Shown: positions 1-10,064 of the stretch, piece after piece
Layout: every line of letters starts with the position of its first letter
Position numbering within the stretch: position 1 is the first letter of the stretch
NCBI GenBank assembly: GCA_009746045.1
Contig: RPFO01000089.1
Span: forward strand, 1,489,666 to 1,553,665
DNA: 64,000 nt
Reading direction: 5' to 3'
From: Mesostigma viride
Taxonomy: Eukaryota > Streptophyta > Mesostigmatophyceae > Mesostigmatales > Mesostigmataceae
Position numbers and translations under genes: made by a program
Notes under the pieces: generated by a model
Databases searched by the model: none
What the model was told of the DNA's origin: nothing
What the model saw: only the letters and a program-made list of their open reading frames with translations

Positions 1-2609
<2,609 letters not shown>

Positions 2610-2725
2610 CCTAAACACACAAGCATGCCAACGTTTATGCAAGGAAGAATTCAATGTAGGGAAGAAGGGAGGGGAGTAAGGAAGAAGCCTGCTGCCGAGG
2701 GAGGGTGGAGGCAGGGATTAAGTGT

Positions 2726-3054
2726 TTACCTTTTTGTCATTCCGTGCAAACAGATCTTCACATGTACGTCAGCGTTGCAAGTAGCGCAGCAGCAATTCTT
2801 TTTGGGACAAGCTTCGTCTAAAAGTATAGTTTTGTTAGGATCGGAAGTCTGAACGTCCCGGCTGTTACCGCTCGTTGTCTCTGGCACCACAATAACGTTG
2901 GCGCCTGGCGTCATTGGGATCGATGAGTCATTGGGATCACACGACGCACTTCCCTTACTGCCAGGAGGACCACTGGGGCGCGTTTTCTTCATAGGACCCT
3001 TTCCCTTGCTGCCGCCAGCCGAAGCGGCTCCATTATGCTTGGGCTTTCGAGCCA
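2726..3054 (-). CDS. Hypothetical basic protein, possible first exon
   Basis: A 109-codon frame starting at the ATG at 3054 (MARKPKHNGAASAGG...). The first 45 residues are rich in Lys, Gly, Pro and Ser and would suit a nuclear or DNA-binding tail. The C-terminal part has a Cys cluster (CPKKNCCCATC). There is no recognisable domain. The low-complexity, Lys/Gly-rich start resembles exon 1 of the three-exon gene at 30616-32149, so it could be the first exon of a similar gene whose other exons are missing. It may equally be chance; nothing downstream confirms it. Confidence 0.25.
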
Positions 3055-3203
3055 TACCTCGCGTCTTTCCTGTTGAAAACACCCGTGTGTCCTGCGAAAT
3101 AACACAGCCGCTCAGCCGGTGATCAACATTAAGCTGCGCCGGCAGCTTCCCCCCCTCCCTATAAAGATTTATCCAACTATATTAAAAACCAACAGAGAAT
3201 ACC

Positions 3204-3753
3204 AGTTGTACAAGCTAGTGCTTATACTTTTTATGCGCAAACCTTTTAACCAAGGTTAACGCATATTCTTACATCCTGCGCAGGATGTAAGAATATGCGT
3301 TAACCTTGGTTAAAAGGTTTGCGCATAAAAAGTATAAGCACTAGCTTGTACAACTTAAAACCTTTGCGCGTTGGGGCGGAATATTAAGCGGCTCCCTAAC
3401 TAGGGTTTTACTTCCGCATCGAATTACTAATTCGATATCGAATTACTGATTCGATATTAATCCCGGGAAGGCCCGATATCTACCTCGCTAGGCGATTAAT
3501 TAGGTCCGACCGGTGCCCCGGCGGATCCTCCCAAATAATCCCTACTCGGCACTGTCCCCACGAGGTTTCGAACCCGTGACTTCCGCGCCGCGCCGGTTCT
3601 AAGTTGTACAAGCTAGTGCTTATACTTTTTATGCGCAAACCTTTTAACCAAGGTTAACGCATATTCTTACATCCTGCGCAGGATGTAAGAATATGCGTTA
3701 ACCTTGGTTAAAAGGTTTGCGCATAAAAAGTATAAGCACTAGCTTGTACAACT
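3204..3753. mobile_element. Foldback-type element with 152-bp palindromic ends
   Basis: Two identical, perfect 152-bp palindromes (3204-3355 and 3602-3753) bound a 246-bp core. Each palindrome starts AGTTGTACAAGC and is its own reverse complement, with centres at 3279/3280 and 3677/3678, so each can fold into a 76-bp cruciform arm. The 5-bp direct repeat ATACC lies at 3199-3203 and 3754-3758, immediately outside, as expected for a target-site duplication. There is no coding capacity, so it must be moved by a transposase made elsewhere. The core contains a SINE-like piece. Confidence 0.8.
3356..3601 (-). repeat. tRNA-derived SINE-like core of the foldback element
   Basis: On the minus strand the sequence contains a polymerase III B box, GGGTTCGAAACC, at about 3564-3575. 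Around it, the order of short blocks (AACC, GGAAGTCA, B box, CTCGTGGGGACAG, GCCG) matches the piece at 58682-58833 block by block. No A box was recognised, so it is probably a degenerate or 3' tRNA fragment rather than a functional gene. Confidence 0.5.
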
Positions 3754-3769
3754 ATACCTGCTTGCATTG

Positions 3770-4307
3770 GAGGCACTATGTTTTCCACACTATGTACTCT
3801 TGGAGTACATAGTGTGGATTACATAGTCACTCCTTCCTATGTAATACGGGCGTGTCTCACCGCGTCGGCAGTCCCCTATTCGGAAATCCCGGATCATATG
3901 TACTCCACACTATGTACTCTTGGAGTACATAGTGTGCCACCCTATGTACTCTTGGAGTACATAGTGTGGAGTACATAGTCACTCCTTCCTATGTAATACG
4001 GGCGTGTCTCACCGCGTCGGCAGTCCCCTATTCGGAAATCCCGGATCATATGTACTCCACACTATGTACTCTTGGAGTACATAGTGTGCCCCCCTATGTA
4101 CTCCAAGAGTACATAGTGTGGAGTACATAGTCACTCCTTCCTATGTAATACGGGCGTGTCTCACCGCGTCGGCAGTCCCCTATTCGGAAATCCCGGATCA
4201 TATGTACTCCACACTATGTACTCTTGGAGTACATAGTGTGCCCCCTATGTACTCTTGGAGTACATAGGGTGAAGTACATAGTCACTCCTTCCTATGTAAT
4301 ACCGGCG
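3770..4307. repeat. Tandem array of 152-bp hairpin units
   Basis: Three full units plus partial ones. The landmark catatg recurs at 3895, 4047 and 4199, a period of 152. Each unit has a spacer (cactccttcctatgtaatac...ttcggaaatcccggatcat) and palindromic blocks such as CACACTATGTACTC/GAGTACATAGTGTG. A single unit in the opposite orientation lies at 30181-30380. Some units differ only by inversion of the central ctcttggag/ctccaagag, which is what flipping of a hairpin would produce. Confidence 0.8.
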
Positions 4308-4382
4308 TAATCATGCGTAATCATGCGTAATCATGCGTAATCATGCGTAATCATGCGTAATCATGCGTAATCATGCGTAATC
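4308..4382. repeat. (TAATCATGCG)n decamer array
   Basis: Seven consecutive 10-bp units. The copia element at 4383-7147 inserted into its right edge: the last five bases (TAATC, 4378-4382) are repeated at 7148-7152 and more degenerate taatcat motifs continue to about 7180. Confidence 0.95.
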
Positions 4383-4878
4383 TGTCAAAATGTAAGACTG
4401 GTGGCAGGCTTAAAGATCGAATAATGCTTTACTGATTATATATATTGACTTTGAGTCGGCGTTCAAACGGGTAGCCATGACAATTGCAGGGGCAACATTA
4501 AGTGGAAAAACACACTGTCACAGTATCCGTCGATCTGGAAATAATCTACGGTATAAGTTAGAGTGCATCCAGCCGCCACACACAAGTGGGTGGCTTACAT
4601 CAACACTAAAATGACGCGTCGGGTCACTAGTATGCAAGTACAAGGACATTGCGCCTCCAGGGCAGCACTTAGTGAACATAGGGTCGGCGCGAAGCGCAGA
4701 TCCAGGCAAATTTTGTCAGGCGGCTACAGTACCACTAGGTACGGTACGGATGTCAGCTAACACCGCTGGAAATATATTTAGTCAAATGTAGCAGAAAGTA
4801 GTCATATAAGTTCCGGTATAACCGAAACTAGCACACTCAATAAAAAAACTGTCAGGCATATTGGGGCATATCCTGACA
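4383..4878 (-). repeat. 3' LTR of copia-1
   Basis: 496 bp, TG...CA ended. It is preceded in the minus orientation by a polypurine tract at 4879-4890. Confidence 0.92.
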
Positions 4879-5446
4879 CCCCCCTTGCATACAATGTGCC
4901 TGTTCCCCCCTTGCTCAGAGAGACCTATAGCTAGTGAGGGTATAGCCGGGTACACTCCCATGGCACCCCCCTTACACGGCTATCTGGTTGGAGCTGAGAG
5001 GAGACTTGATGACTGTAGCCCCCAGGTGTCCCTGGGAGGGCGCCACAGTGGCTGTCGCTTGGAGAATGCCGGTGACCCTAGAAAACCTTGGTTGTGGCTG
5101 CTGTTGCTGGGAAAAATGCTGGGACCCTGGAAAGACATCCGGTGGCCCCCAGGTGTCCCTGGGAGTGCGCCACAGGAGAAAAGAACACAGGTTGACTGGT
5201 TGATGCTGGTACTGCAGTACTGGTCACTGCTGGCTGCTGGCATGAAGACCTGCACCTGTCACGTCTGGCAGGGCGGGCTACTAGCCGCTAGCGATGCAGG
5301 AGGGCCAGAGGACGGGTTGGGGGGGCTGGCTGCTGTCGCCTGCTGCAGTGCAGGTTGAAAAGCTCCAGGGCCCACGTCTGGTGCTAGCTGGGCCCAGCTG
5401 GCTGCTACCCCTTGTTCCCGGTCCCGGGGGGAGCTGGATAAGGCGT
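4879..5446 (-). other. Copia-1 internal region downstream of gag
   Basis: GC-rich and noncoding in the gag frame. It includes an imperfect direct duplication of about 35 bp (cccccaggtgtccctgggag near 5009 and 5145). No protease or polymerase motif could be found in any frame. Confidence 0.6.
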
Positions 5447-6337
5447 TTAGAAGCAGAAACCGGGGGGGAGGTCGGGGGCCTCGTGGGAGGGCGCCGGGGT
5501 GTCGGTGGTGTGGTGGGCGGCGGGCCCGCCGGTGTTGCCACGAGTGTTCCGTAGGTGAGGATACTTCCACCAGCAGGTGGGCTCCTGATGAGAGGTGCGA
5601 CCGCAGTGGGTGCAGCTGGGCCGCTGGGTCCCGCCATTGTGACCGCCACGCCCCCTGCCACCGCCGGTGCCACGGCCACCGCGTCCAGAGTGGGAGGTAT
5701 GATACACCCCGGTGGCCTCCGCGGAATCTTTGTTACCGTGCACAAGGTCCCAGGCCTTAAGAAGTGCCGCCTTAGTTTCCTGTAGGGTGATACCGTCCCC
5801 AAGGTTCAATTGTGCAAGGGACGGTAGCAACTCCTCGGTCACGCCGGCGAGCAGATTCTCGGCCAGATCCTCGGGTGCCATTTTGGCGCCGGTGGCAATC
5901 AGGTCGTTATAAGTTAATTCCCCGTCGGTTATATATTGCCGCATTGTGACGCCGTGTTCCAGCTTCATTCGATTTAGCTTGCGGCGTAGTGCTCGCCGGT
6001 TGCTCATCTGCAGTTTGAGATGCTCATATTCTTCACAGATGCGATGATATGCCACGCTGCCAGTTTTCTGAGTAACACTGTTTGCCACTTTGAGTGCCGG
6101 TCCAACGAGGCACTGACAAAGGGCCGCAAAAAGAATCAGGTCGCGTTCCTCATTGACCTCGGTGCCAAGCAGGACAGACAGCATCCCGAATGCTGTCACT
6201 ACGGCCAGAAAAGGAATCTTCGTGTTATCCCACTTTACTGGGTCGAGGCCGTCGAACTGTGTAATATTCTTGCAGGCCTGTAAGATGTTGAGATCTTTCG
6301 TCGCTTTCGTAGCTGCTGCTGTCGCGGCTGCGGACAT
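5447..6337 (-). CDS. gag: Copia-type Gag polyprotein
   Basis: 296 residues from the ATG at 6337. The middle (about residues 25-200) has the layout of plant copia Gag proteins (FDGLDPVKWDNTK start, LKLQMSNRR, MKLEHGVTMRQYI, LLAGVTEELL), which form the particle shell. An RG-rich stretch (about 212-235) is followed by one CCHC zinc knuckle, CTHCGRTSHQEPTC (about 240-253), for RNA binding. The frame ends soon after (PPGFCF) where a complete element would continue into protease. The start matches the usual position a few hundred bases behind the 5' LTR. The open frame fits a gene kept active for particle formation, but a host-domesticated role is unlikely given the intact LTRs. Confidence 0.88.
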   Translation of the reverse strand: MSAAATAAATKATKDLNILQACKNITQFDGLDPVKWDNTKIPFLAVVTAFGMLSVLLGTEVNEERDLILFAALCQCLVGPALKVANSVTQKTGSVAYHRICEEYEHLKLQMSNRRALRRKLNRMKLEHGVTMRQYITDGELTYNDLIATGAKMAPEDLAENLLAGVTEELLPSLAQLNLGDGITLQETKAALLKAWDLVHGNKDSAEATGVYHTSHSGRGGRGTGGGRGRGGHNGGTQRPSCTHCGRTSHQEPTCWWKYPHLRNTRGNTGGPAAHHTTDTPAPSHEAPDLPPGFCF

Positions 6338-6651
6338 GATTGTCTCGGCAAGGTTAAAATCTGGTCACAACCGAGTCTCGGCAAGGTGAAAATCTGGAAA
6401 CAACCGAGAAAACCGGAGACGCTCAATCCGTAATGGTAAAGATTAATATTAATATGCGACGATGGTTGAGAACAGCGAATACGAGATAGAGACGATCGTC
6501 TAAATACTGGAGTTCTTGAATTTCGATACAGGGAAGCCCGTCAAGGATATGCACGACTGGCATAAAGTGCCGACGTCCGATTCAGGGAGTCAATTTGCCC
6601 GATAAATGGGACCAGTTGCAGCAATTTAATTGGCCACCCCGCTCGATACCA

Positions 6652-7147
6652 TGTCAAAATGTAAGACTGGTGGCAGGCTTAAAGATCGAATAATGCTTTA
6701 CTGATTATATATATTGACTTTGAGTCGGCGTTCAAACGGGTAGCCATGACAATTGCAGGGGCAACATTAAGTGGAAAAACACACTGTCACAGTATCCGTC
6801 GATCTGGAAATAATCTACGGTATAAGTTAGAGTGCATCCAGCCGCCACACACAAGTGGGTGGCTTACATCAACACTAAAATGACGCGTCGGGTCACTAGT
6901 ATGCAAGTACAAGGACATTGCGCCTCCAGGGCAGCACTTAGTGAACATAGGGTCGGCGCGAAGCGCAGATCCAGGCAAATTTTGTCAGGCGGCTACAGTA
7001 CCACTAGGTACGGTACGGATGTCAGCTAACACCGCTGGAAATATATTTAGTCAAATGTAGCAGAAAGTAGTCATATAAGTTCCGGTATAACCGAAACTAG
7101 CACACTCAATAAAAAAACTGTCAGGCATATTGGGGCATATCCTGACA
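6652..7147 (-). repeat. 5' LTR of copia-1
   Basis: 496 bp. The minus-strand primer-binding site TGGTATCGAGC follows it at 6641-6651. It should carry the promoter for the minus-strand transcript. Confidence 0.92.
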
Positions 7148-7310
7148 TAATCATCAGAGTAATCATCCGAGTAATCATCGTCCAGACAAGCTGCACTGCC
7201 CCTAAGACCCTAACTTACACAAGATGATGGAGTAGTTTGGTGTTGAAAGGGAAGGTCGAAAGCCTGCGCTTAATGCACCACCCGTAATTACGAGCGAAAG
7301 TACAGCCACC

Positions 7311-8717
7311 ATGGAAAATCCCGTTGACATCGCGCAAAAACGGGCCAAGAGAAAGCGGCAAGTGGCCGAAGCGGCCCGCCGGTGGAGGTTGAAAAGGAAG
7401 TTGACGACTCAATGCATACGTAGTCAGGCGATGGAGGGTGGCAACGCCGCTCCCCCTATTCCTCAAGACAACGTCGGTGCGAGAAGCACCATAATGCCTG
7501 GGCGTGATGGGTTGCACGCTTTCCGGCCAGTGCCCGGGGCTGCGAGTGTCGCCCGCCCCACGGCTATCCCCGCCTGTGCTGCAGTTCGCCCCGTCAACCC
7601 CGCTGTGATGACTCGCGACGTTGCCGTGTCGCCACTTTGTTTGGCTACCATCCCAGATCCCCCGCTGGCACCCACCGGGGCATGCCATTCGGTGCACACC
7701 AAGGAAGCATTGCACAGCAAAGGACATACCGGCGTTGCACGTGCACAAGATGCTTCCAAGCGTCCGGACGCCTGCTGCGGTACACCGAATGCGTGGGAAG
7801 CAATGCAGGCCAGGCTGGCAGAGATGACCACCTGTGCAGAAACCCGGGACATTGTTGAGCGAGGCTTGATGCGGTACCCCCACGTGAGTTTGGGGAAGCG
7901 CTTAGGCGCCGGCCTCTTTGGGTCTGTGCACCTTGTCAAGTCCACTTTACCTGGCTTTGACCATCCTCTGGTCGTGAAAGTGGCAAAGATCCCGCGCGCC
8001 ACAAACCTCGTGCACATACAGCAGGTAATTGTGGATCTGAGTGCTGGGGTGGCCAGGGAAGCTGCTCTCATGACCATTGCGGGGCGTCGAGAGGGCACCT
8101 GTCCACGTGTCGCAGGATTGTGGGCCCCAGTTGAGACTGTAGGTGGCATAGTCATGGAGATGGTGACGGGTGACTTGAAGGCTGCCCGTGATGCCTCCGA
8201 ATACAACCGTCCCTTTGATGTGCGCACGCCTCCCATCTTGGCGAAGTGCGCCAAAGTTTTATCCAATTTGCACTCGGTTGGAATCATTCATAACGATCTT
8301 AAGTGTGACAACTTTTTGTACAAGGTTGAGGAGGGCACGGCGGAGCCAACCATCTACATTGGAGACCTGGGCCAGGCAACCAGAGTGAACGAGATGGCGC
8401 CCATGCGTGTGCCGGGGCAGTCCCGGTGGCACCCGGCCACGGTCTTGCATCCAAGTGCAAAGGCCTTGAGGGGAACGATACAAGCTCGGCCAGAGCACGA
8501 TGTTTATGCTTTCTTGGTCATGGTGGACGACCTGTTCAGGAGGTCGCCCAAGTGCTTTGTCCGCAAGGCAACGGACCCAGTTCTGTGGGAACTGTGTAGG
8601 AAGATTGCTTTTCGACAACAATACAAGCACGATTTTGTGTTACCTGACATGGCCGGGCTGGCGGACATGTTCCACAAAGCCCGCATATTCGTGCCCGATG
8701 CTTACCCCAAGCAGTAA
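7311..8717 (+). CDS. Protein kinase-like protein with basic N-terminal tail
   Basis: 468 residues, single open frame. The ATG sits in a strong context (gccaccATGg), which supports this start. Residues 8-32 are strongly basic (QKRAKRKRQ...RRWRLKRK), likely nuclear-localising or bZIP-basic-like. A low-complexity linker follows to about 190. The kinase domain runs from about 190: glycine loop LGAGLFGSV (about 197), VVKVAK with the ATP-binding Lys, catalytic loop HNDLKCDN (about 326-333, HND instead of HRD), metal-binding DLG (about 352, instead of DFG), and a PEHDVYAF helix-F motif. The key Lys, Asp and Asn residues are present, so activity is possible; the Arg of HRD is missing. The substrate cannot be told. 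It may be a host gene or a captured gene that has multiplied, since a partial copy follows. Confidence 0.75.
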   Translation: MENPVDIAQKRAKRKRQVAEAARRWRLKRKLTTQCIRSQAMEGGNAAPPIPQDNVGARSTIMPGRDGLHAFRPVPGAASVARPTAIPACAAVRPVNPAVMTRDVAVSPLCLATIPDPPLAPTGACHSVHTKEALHSKGHTGVARAQDASKRPDACCGTPNAWEAMQARLAEMTTCAETRDIVERGLMRYPHVSLGKRLGAGLFGSVHLVKSTLPGFDHPLVVKVAKIPRATNLVHIQQVIVDLSAGVAREAALMTIAGRREGTCPRVAGLWAPVETVGGIVMEMVTGDLKAARDASEYNRPFDVRTPPILAKCAKVLSNLHSVGIIHNDLKCDNFLYKVEEGTAEPTIYIGDLGQATRVNEMAPMRVPGQSRWHPATVLHPSAKALRGTIQARPEHDVYAFLVMVDDLFRRSPKCFVRKATDPVLWELCRKIAFRQQYKHDFVLPDMAGLADMFHKARIFVPDAYPKQ

Positions 8718-8719
8718 CC

Positions 8720-8886
8720 GTGTTGCATCCCAAGTGCAAAGGCCTTGAGGGGAACGCTACAAGCTCAGCCAGGGCACGATGTTTATGCTTTCTTCGTCAT
8801 GGTGGACGATCTGTTCAGGAGGTCGCCCAAGTGCTTTGTCCGCAAGGCAACAGACCCACTTCTCCATGAGGTGTGTAGAAAGATTG
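8720..8886 (+). pseudogene. Truncated tandem copy of the kinase 3' end
   Basis: Near-identical to 8443-8611 of the kinase gene (ttgcatccaagtgcaaagg through agattgct), covering the RGTIQARPEHDVYAF region. It begins only a few bases after the stop codon of the full gene and lacks everything upstream. It is cut off by the copia-2 insertion at 8892 (duplication CTTAC at 8887-8891 and 14237-14241). No clear continuation is seen to the right of copia-2. Confidence 0.8.
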
Positions 8887-8891
8887 CTTAC

Positions 8892-9581
8892 TGTCTGGAT
8901 ATTAGTGTATCCACCTGCCCTGCCCACATTGTGCTTGTATATAGTCAGCTTGATAGAGATAGCTGGCCTTGTAGCACTTTTTCCTACTCGATTTGGACTA
9001 CGAATGGCTGAGATACGGCCTTCCAACGTTATATGCACTATGGTCTTGCCAAGTAGACTAGTGTGTCAGCATATCACGTGACAATTGTGCTGACAACTGG
9101 CATGCCAACTGGCCTGAACATGTTGCTAGTTCATGAGGTAGATTCATGGTACAGTGACTACTGTTGTGTCAGATCTTACGTCAGTGTTTCTTGATTCCTG
9201 ACAAGGATTCTAGATACTTTATTCCATGGACATGTGGCGAATGCCTAGAGCACATTGCTTAGTTTATTGACAGATGGCAGTTCCATATGATGGTTATTTG
9301 CATGTTGACAGATGGCAATCATTCCTTATGTTGTATTTCAGCAAATGCCATCTGGCAATCACACAACAAATATTCTAGGAATCTAGAAGTGTTGCAACCC
9401 TTGCTTGACATGTGGCAGTTCTACCTTTGCCACCTAATTGCCTATATAATGAAATGAACAAAGGCAGCAAGGGCATCTCAAGCTGCCAATTATCTGCGTG
9501 AACATTTTGTCTCTCAGTCTCTCACTTCCTCAGCCTTGATCTTGACCTGTGATCTGCAAGGAAGGATCATAAAAGAAAACA
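8892..9581 (+). repeat. 5' LTR of copia-2
   Basis: Contains repeated tgacagatggca motifs (about 9267-9315), possible regulatory repeats, and a TATATAA box at 9443-9449 about 130 bp before the LTR end. Confidence 0.94.
9443..9449 (+). promoter_or_regulatory. TATA box in the copia-2 LTR
   Basis: TATATAA. Transcription would be expected to start about 30 bp downstream, giving the R region of the LTR. An identical motif is present in the 3' LTR at about 14098-14104. Confidence 0.6.
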
Positions 9582-9594
9582 TGGTATCGGAGGA
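9582..9594 (+). other. Primer-binding site of copia-2
   Basis: TGGTATCGGAGGA directly after the LTR. The first seven bases are complementary to the 3' end of plant-type initiator-Met tRNA. Confidence 0.8.
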
Positions 9595-9615
9595 GTGAGG
9601 CTTCTCTTTGACAAC

Positions 9616-10064
9616 ATGGCTGCTGCTGCTGCTGCTTTGGAAAACAAGTACCTCTCTTTTATTCCAGCATGTTCCAAGGCAATTCCCAAGTTTGATGGTT
9701 CTTCCCTGCCAAAATGGGGAGAGACCAAGGAGCTTTTCCAAGCCCACCTGGAGGCCTATGATCTGGAGGGGGTCATTACCAAGCCTGAGGAGGCTACACC
9801 CAAGCAAGAGAAGGTTGTTTACACAGCCTTGCTGGCGTGCCTCACTGGCAGAGCAGCCCAGATTGCAAAGACCATTGGTGAGAGAAAGGGCAGTTTGCTT
9901 TTTGCTAAGTTGGTGGAGGTGTTTGAGCAGCCTAAACTGACCAAGAGCAACAAGCACGACCTGAGGACATCCCTAATGAGGCTGACCAAGCAGCCCAACC
10001 AGTCCATGATGGACTATCTTACCGCTTCAGAACTGCTTCTGAGTGAGTACAGGGATGTGGGGGG
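9616..10064 (+). CDS. gag: Copia Gag, N-terminal part (frame ends at a G run)
   Basis: From the ATG at 9616 (MAAAAAALENKYLSF). It is a typical copia Gag shell region: IPKFDGSSLPKWGETKELF, LACLTGRAAQIA, LRTSLMRLTKQPNQSMMDYL. At seven consecutive G (10059-10065) the reading must move to the -1 frame to continue into VLADNDFAAALKGGLPDAYR, the conserved C-terminal shell motif. One additional G would restore a single gag-pol frame. Either the genome or assembly has lost one G, or ribosomes slip at this run. Confidence 0.8.

Larger units (their letters stand above)
4383..7147 (-). mobile_element. Gag-only, non-autonomous copia-type LTR retrotransposon (copia-1)
   Basis: Two 496-bp LTRs (4383-4878 and 6652-7147) beginning TGTCA and ending TGACA, identical by eye, flanked by the 5-bp duplication TAATC. 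Transcription is on the minus strand: after the right-hand LTR the minus strand reads TGGTATCGAGC (6641-6651), a primer-binding site of initiator-Met tRNA type, and a G-rich polypurine tract (ATGCAAGGGGGG, 4879-4890) precedes the left-hand LTR. The internal 1773 bp encodes only Gag. Protease, integrase, reverse transcriptase and RNase H are absent, so movement must rely on another element. The identical LTRs point to very recent insertion. Confidence 0.92.

Noticed and set aside
3770-4307. 152-bp tandem units as CRISPR or as a gene (66-residue frame at 3778)
   Set aside because: The spacers are nearly identical and the short frame is a by-product of the hairpin blocks.
4518-4760. Small ORFs inside the copia-1 LTRs (repeated at 6787-7029)
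   Set aside because: Identical because the LTRs are identical; no codon or domain signal.
7463-8287. 274-residue frame on the minus strand opposite the kinase gene
   Set aside because: Shadow of a GC-rich coding region. The plus-strand frame has kinase motifs and a strong start context; the minus frame has nothing recognisable.
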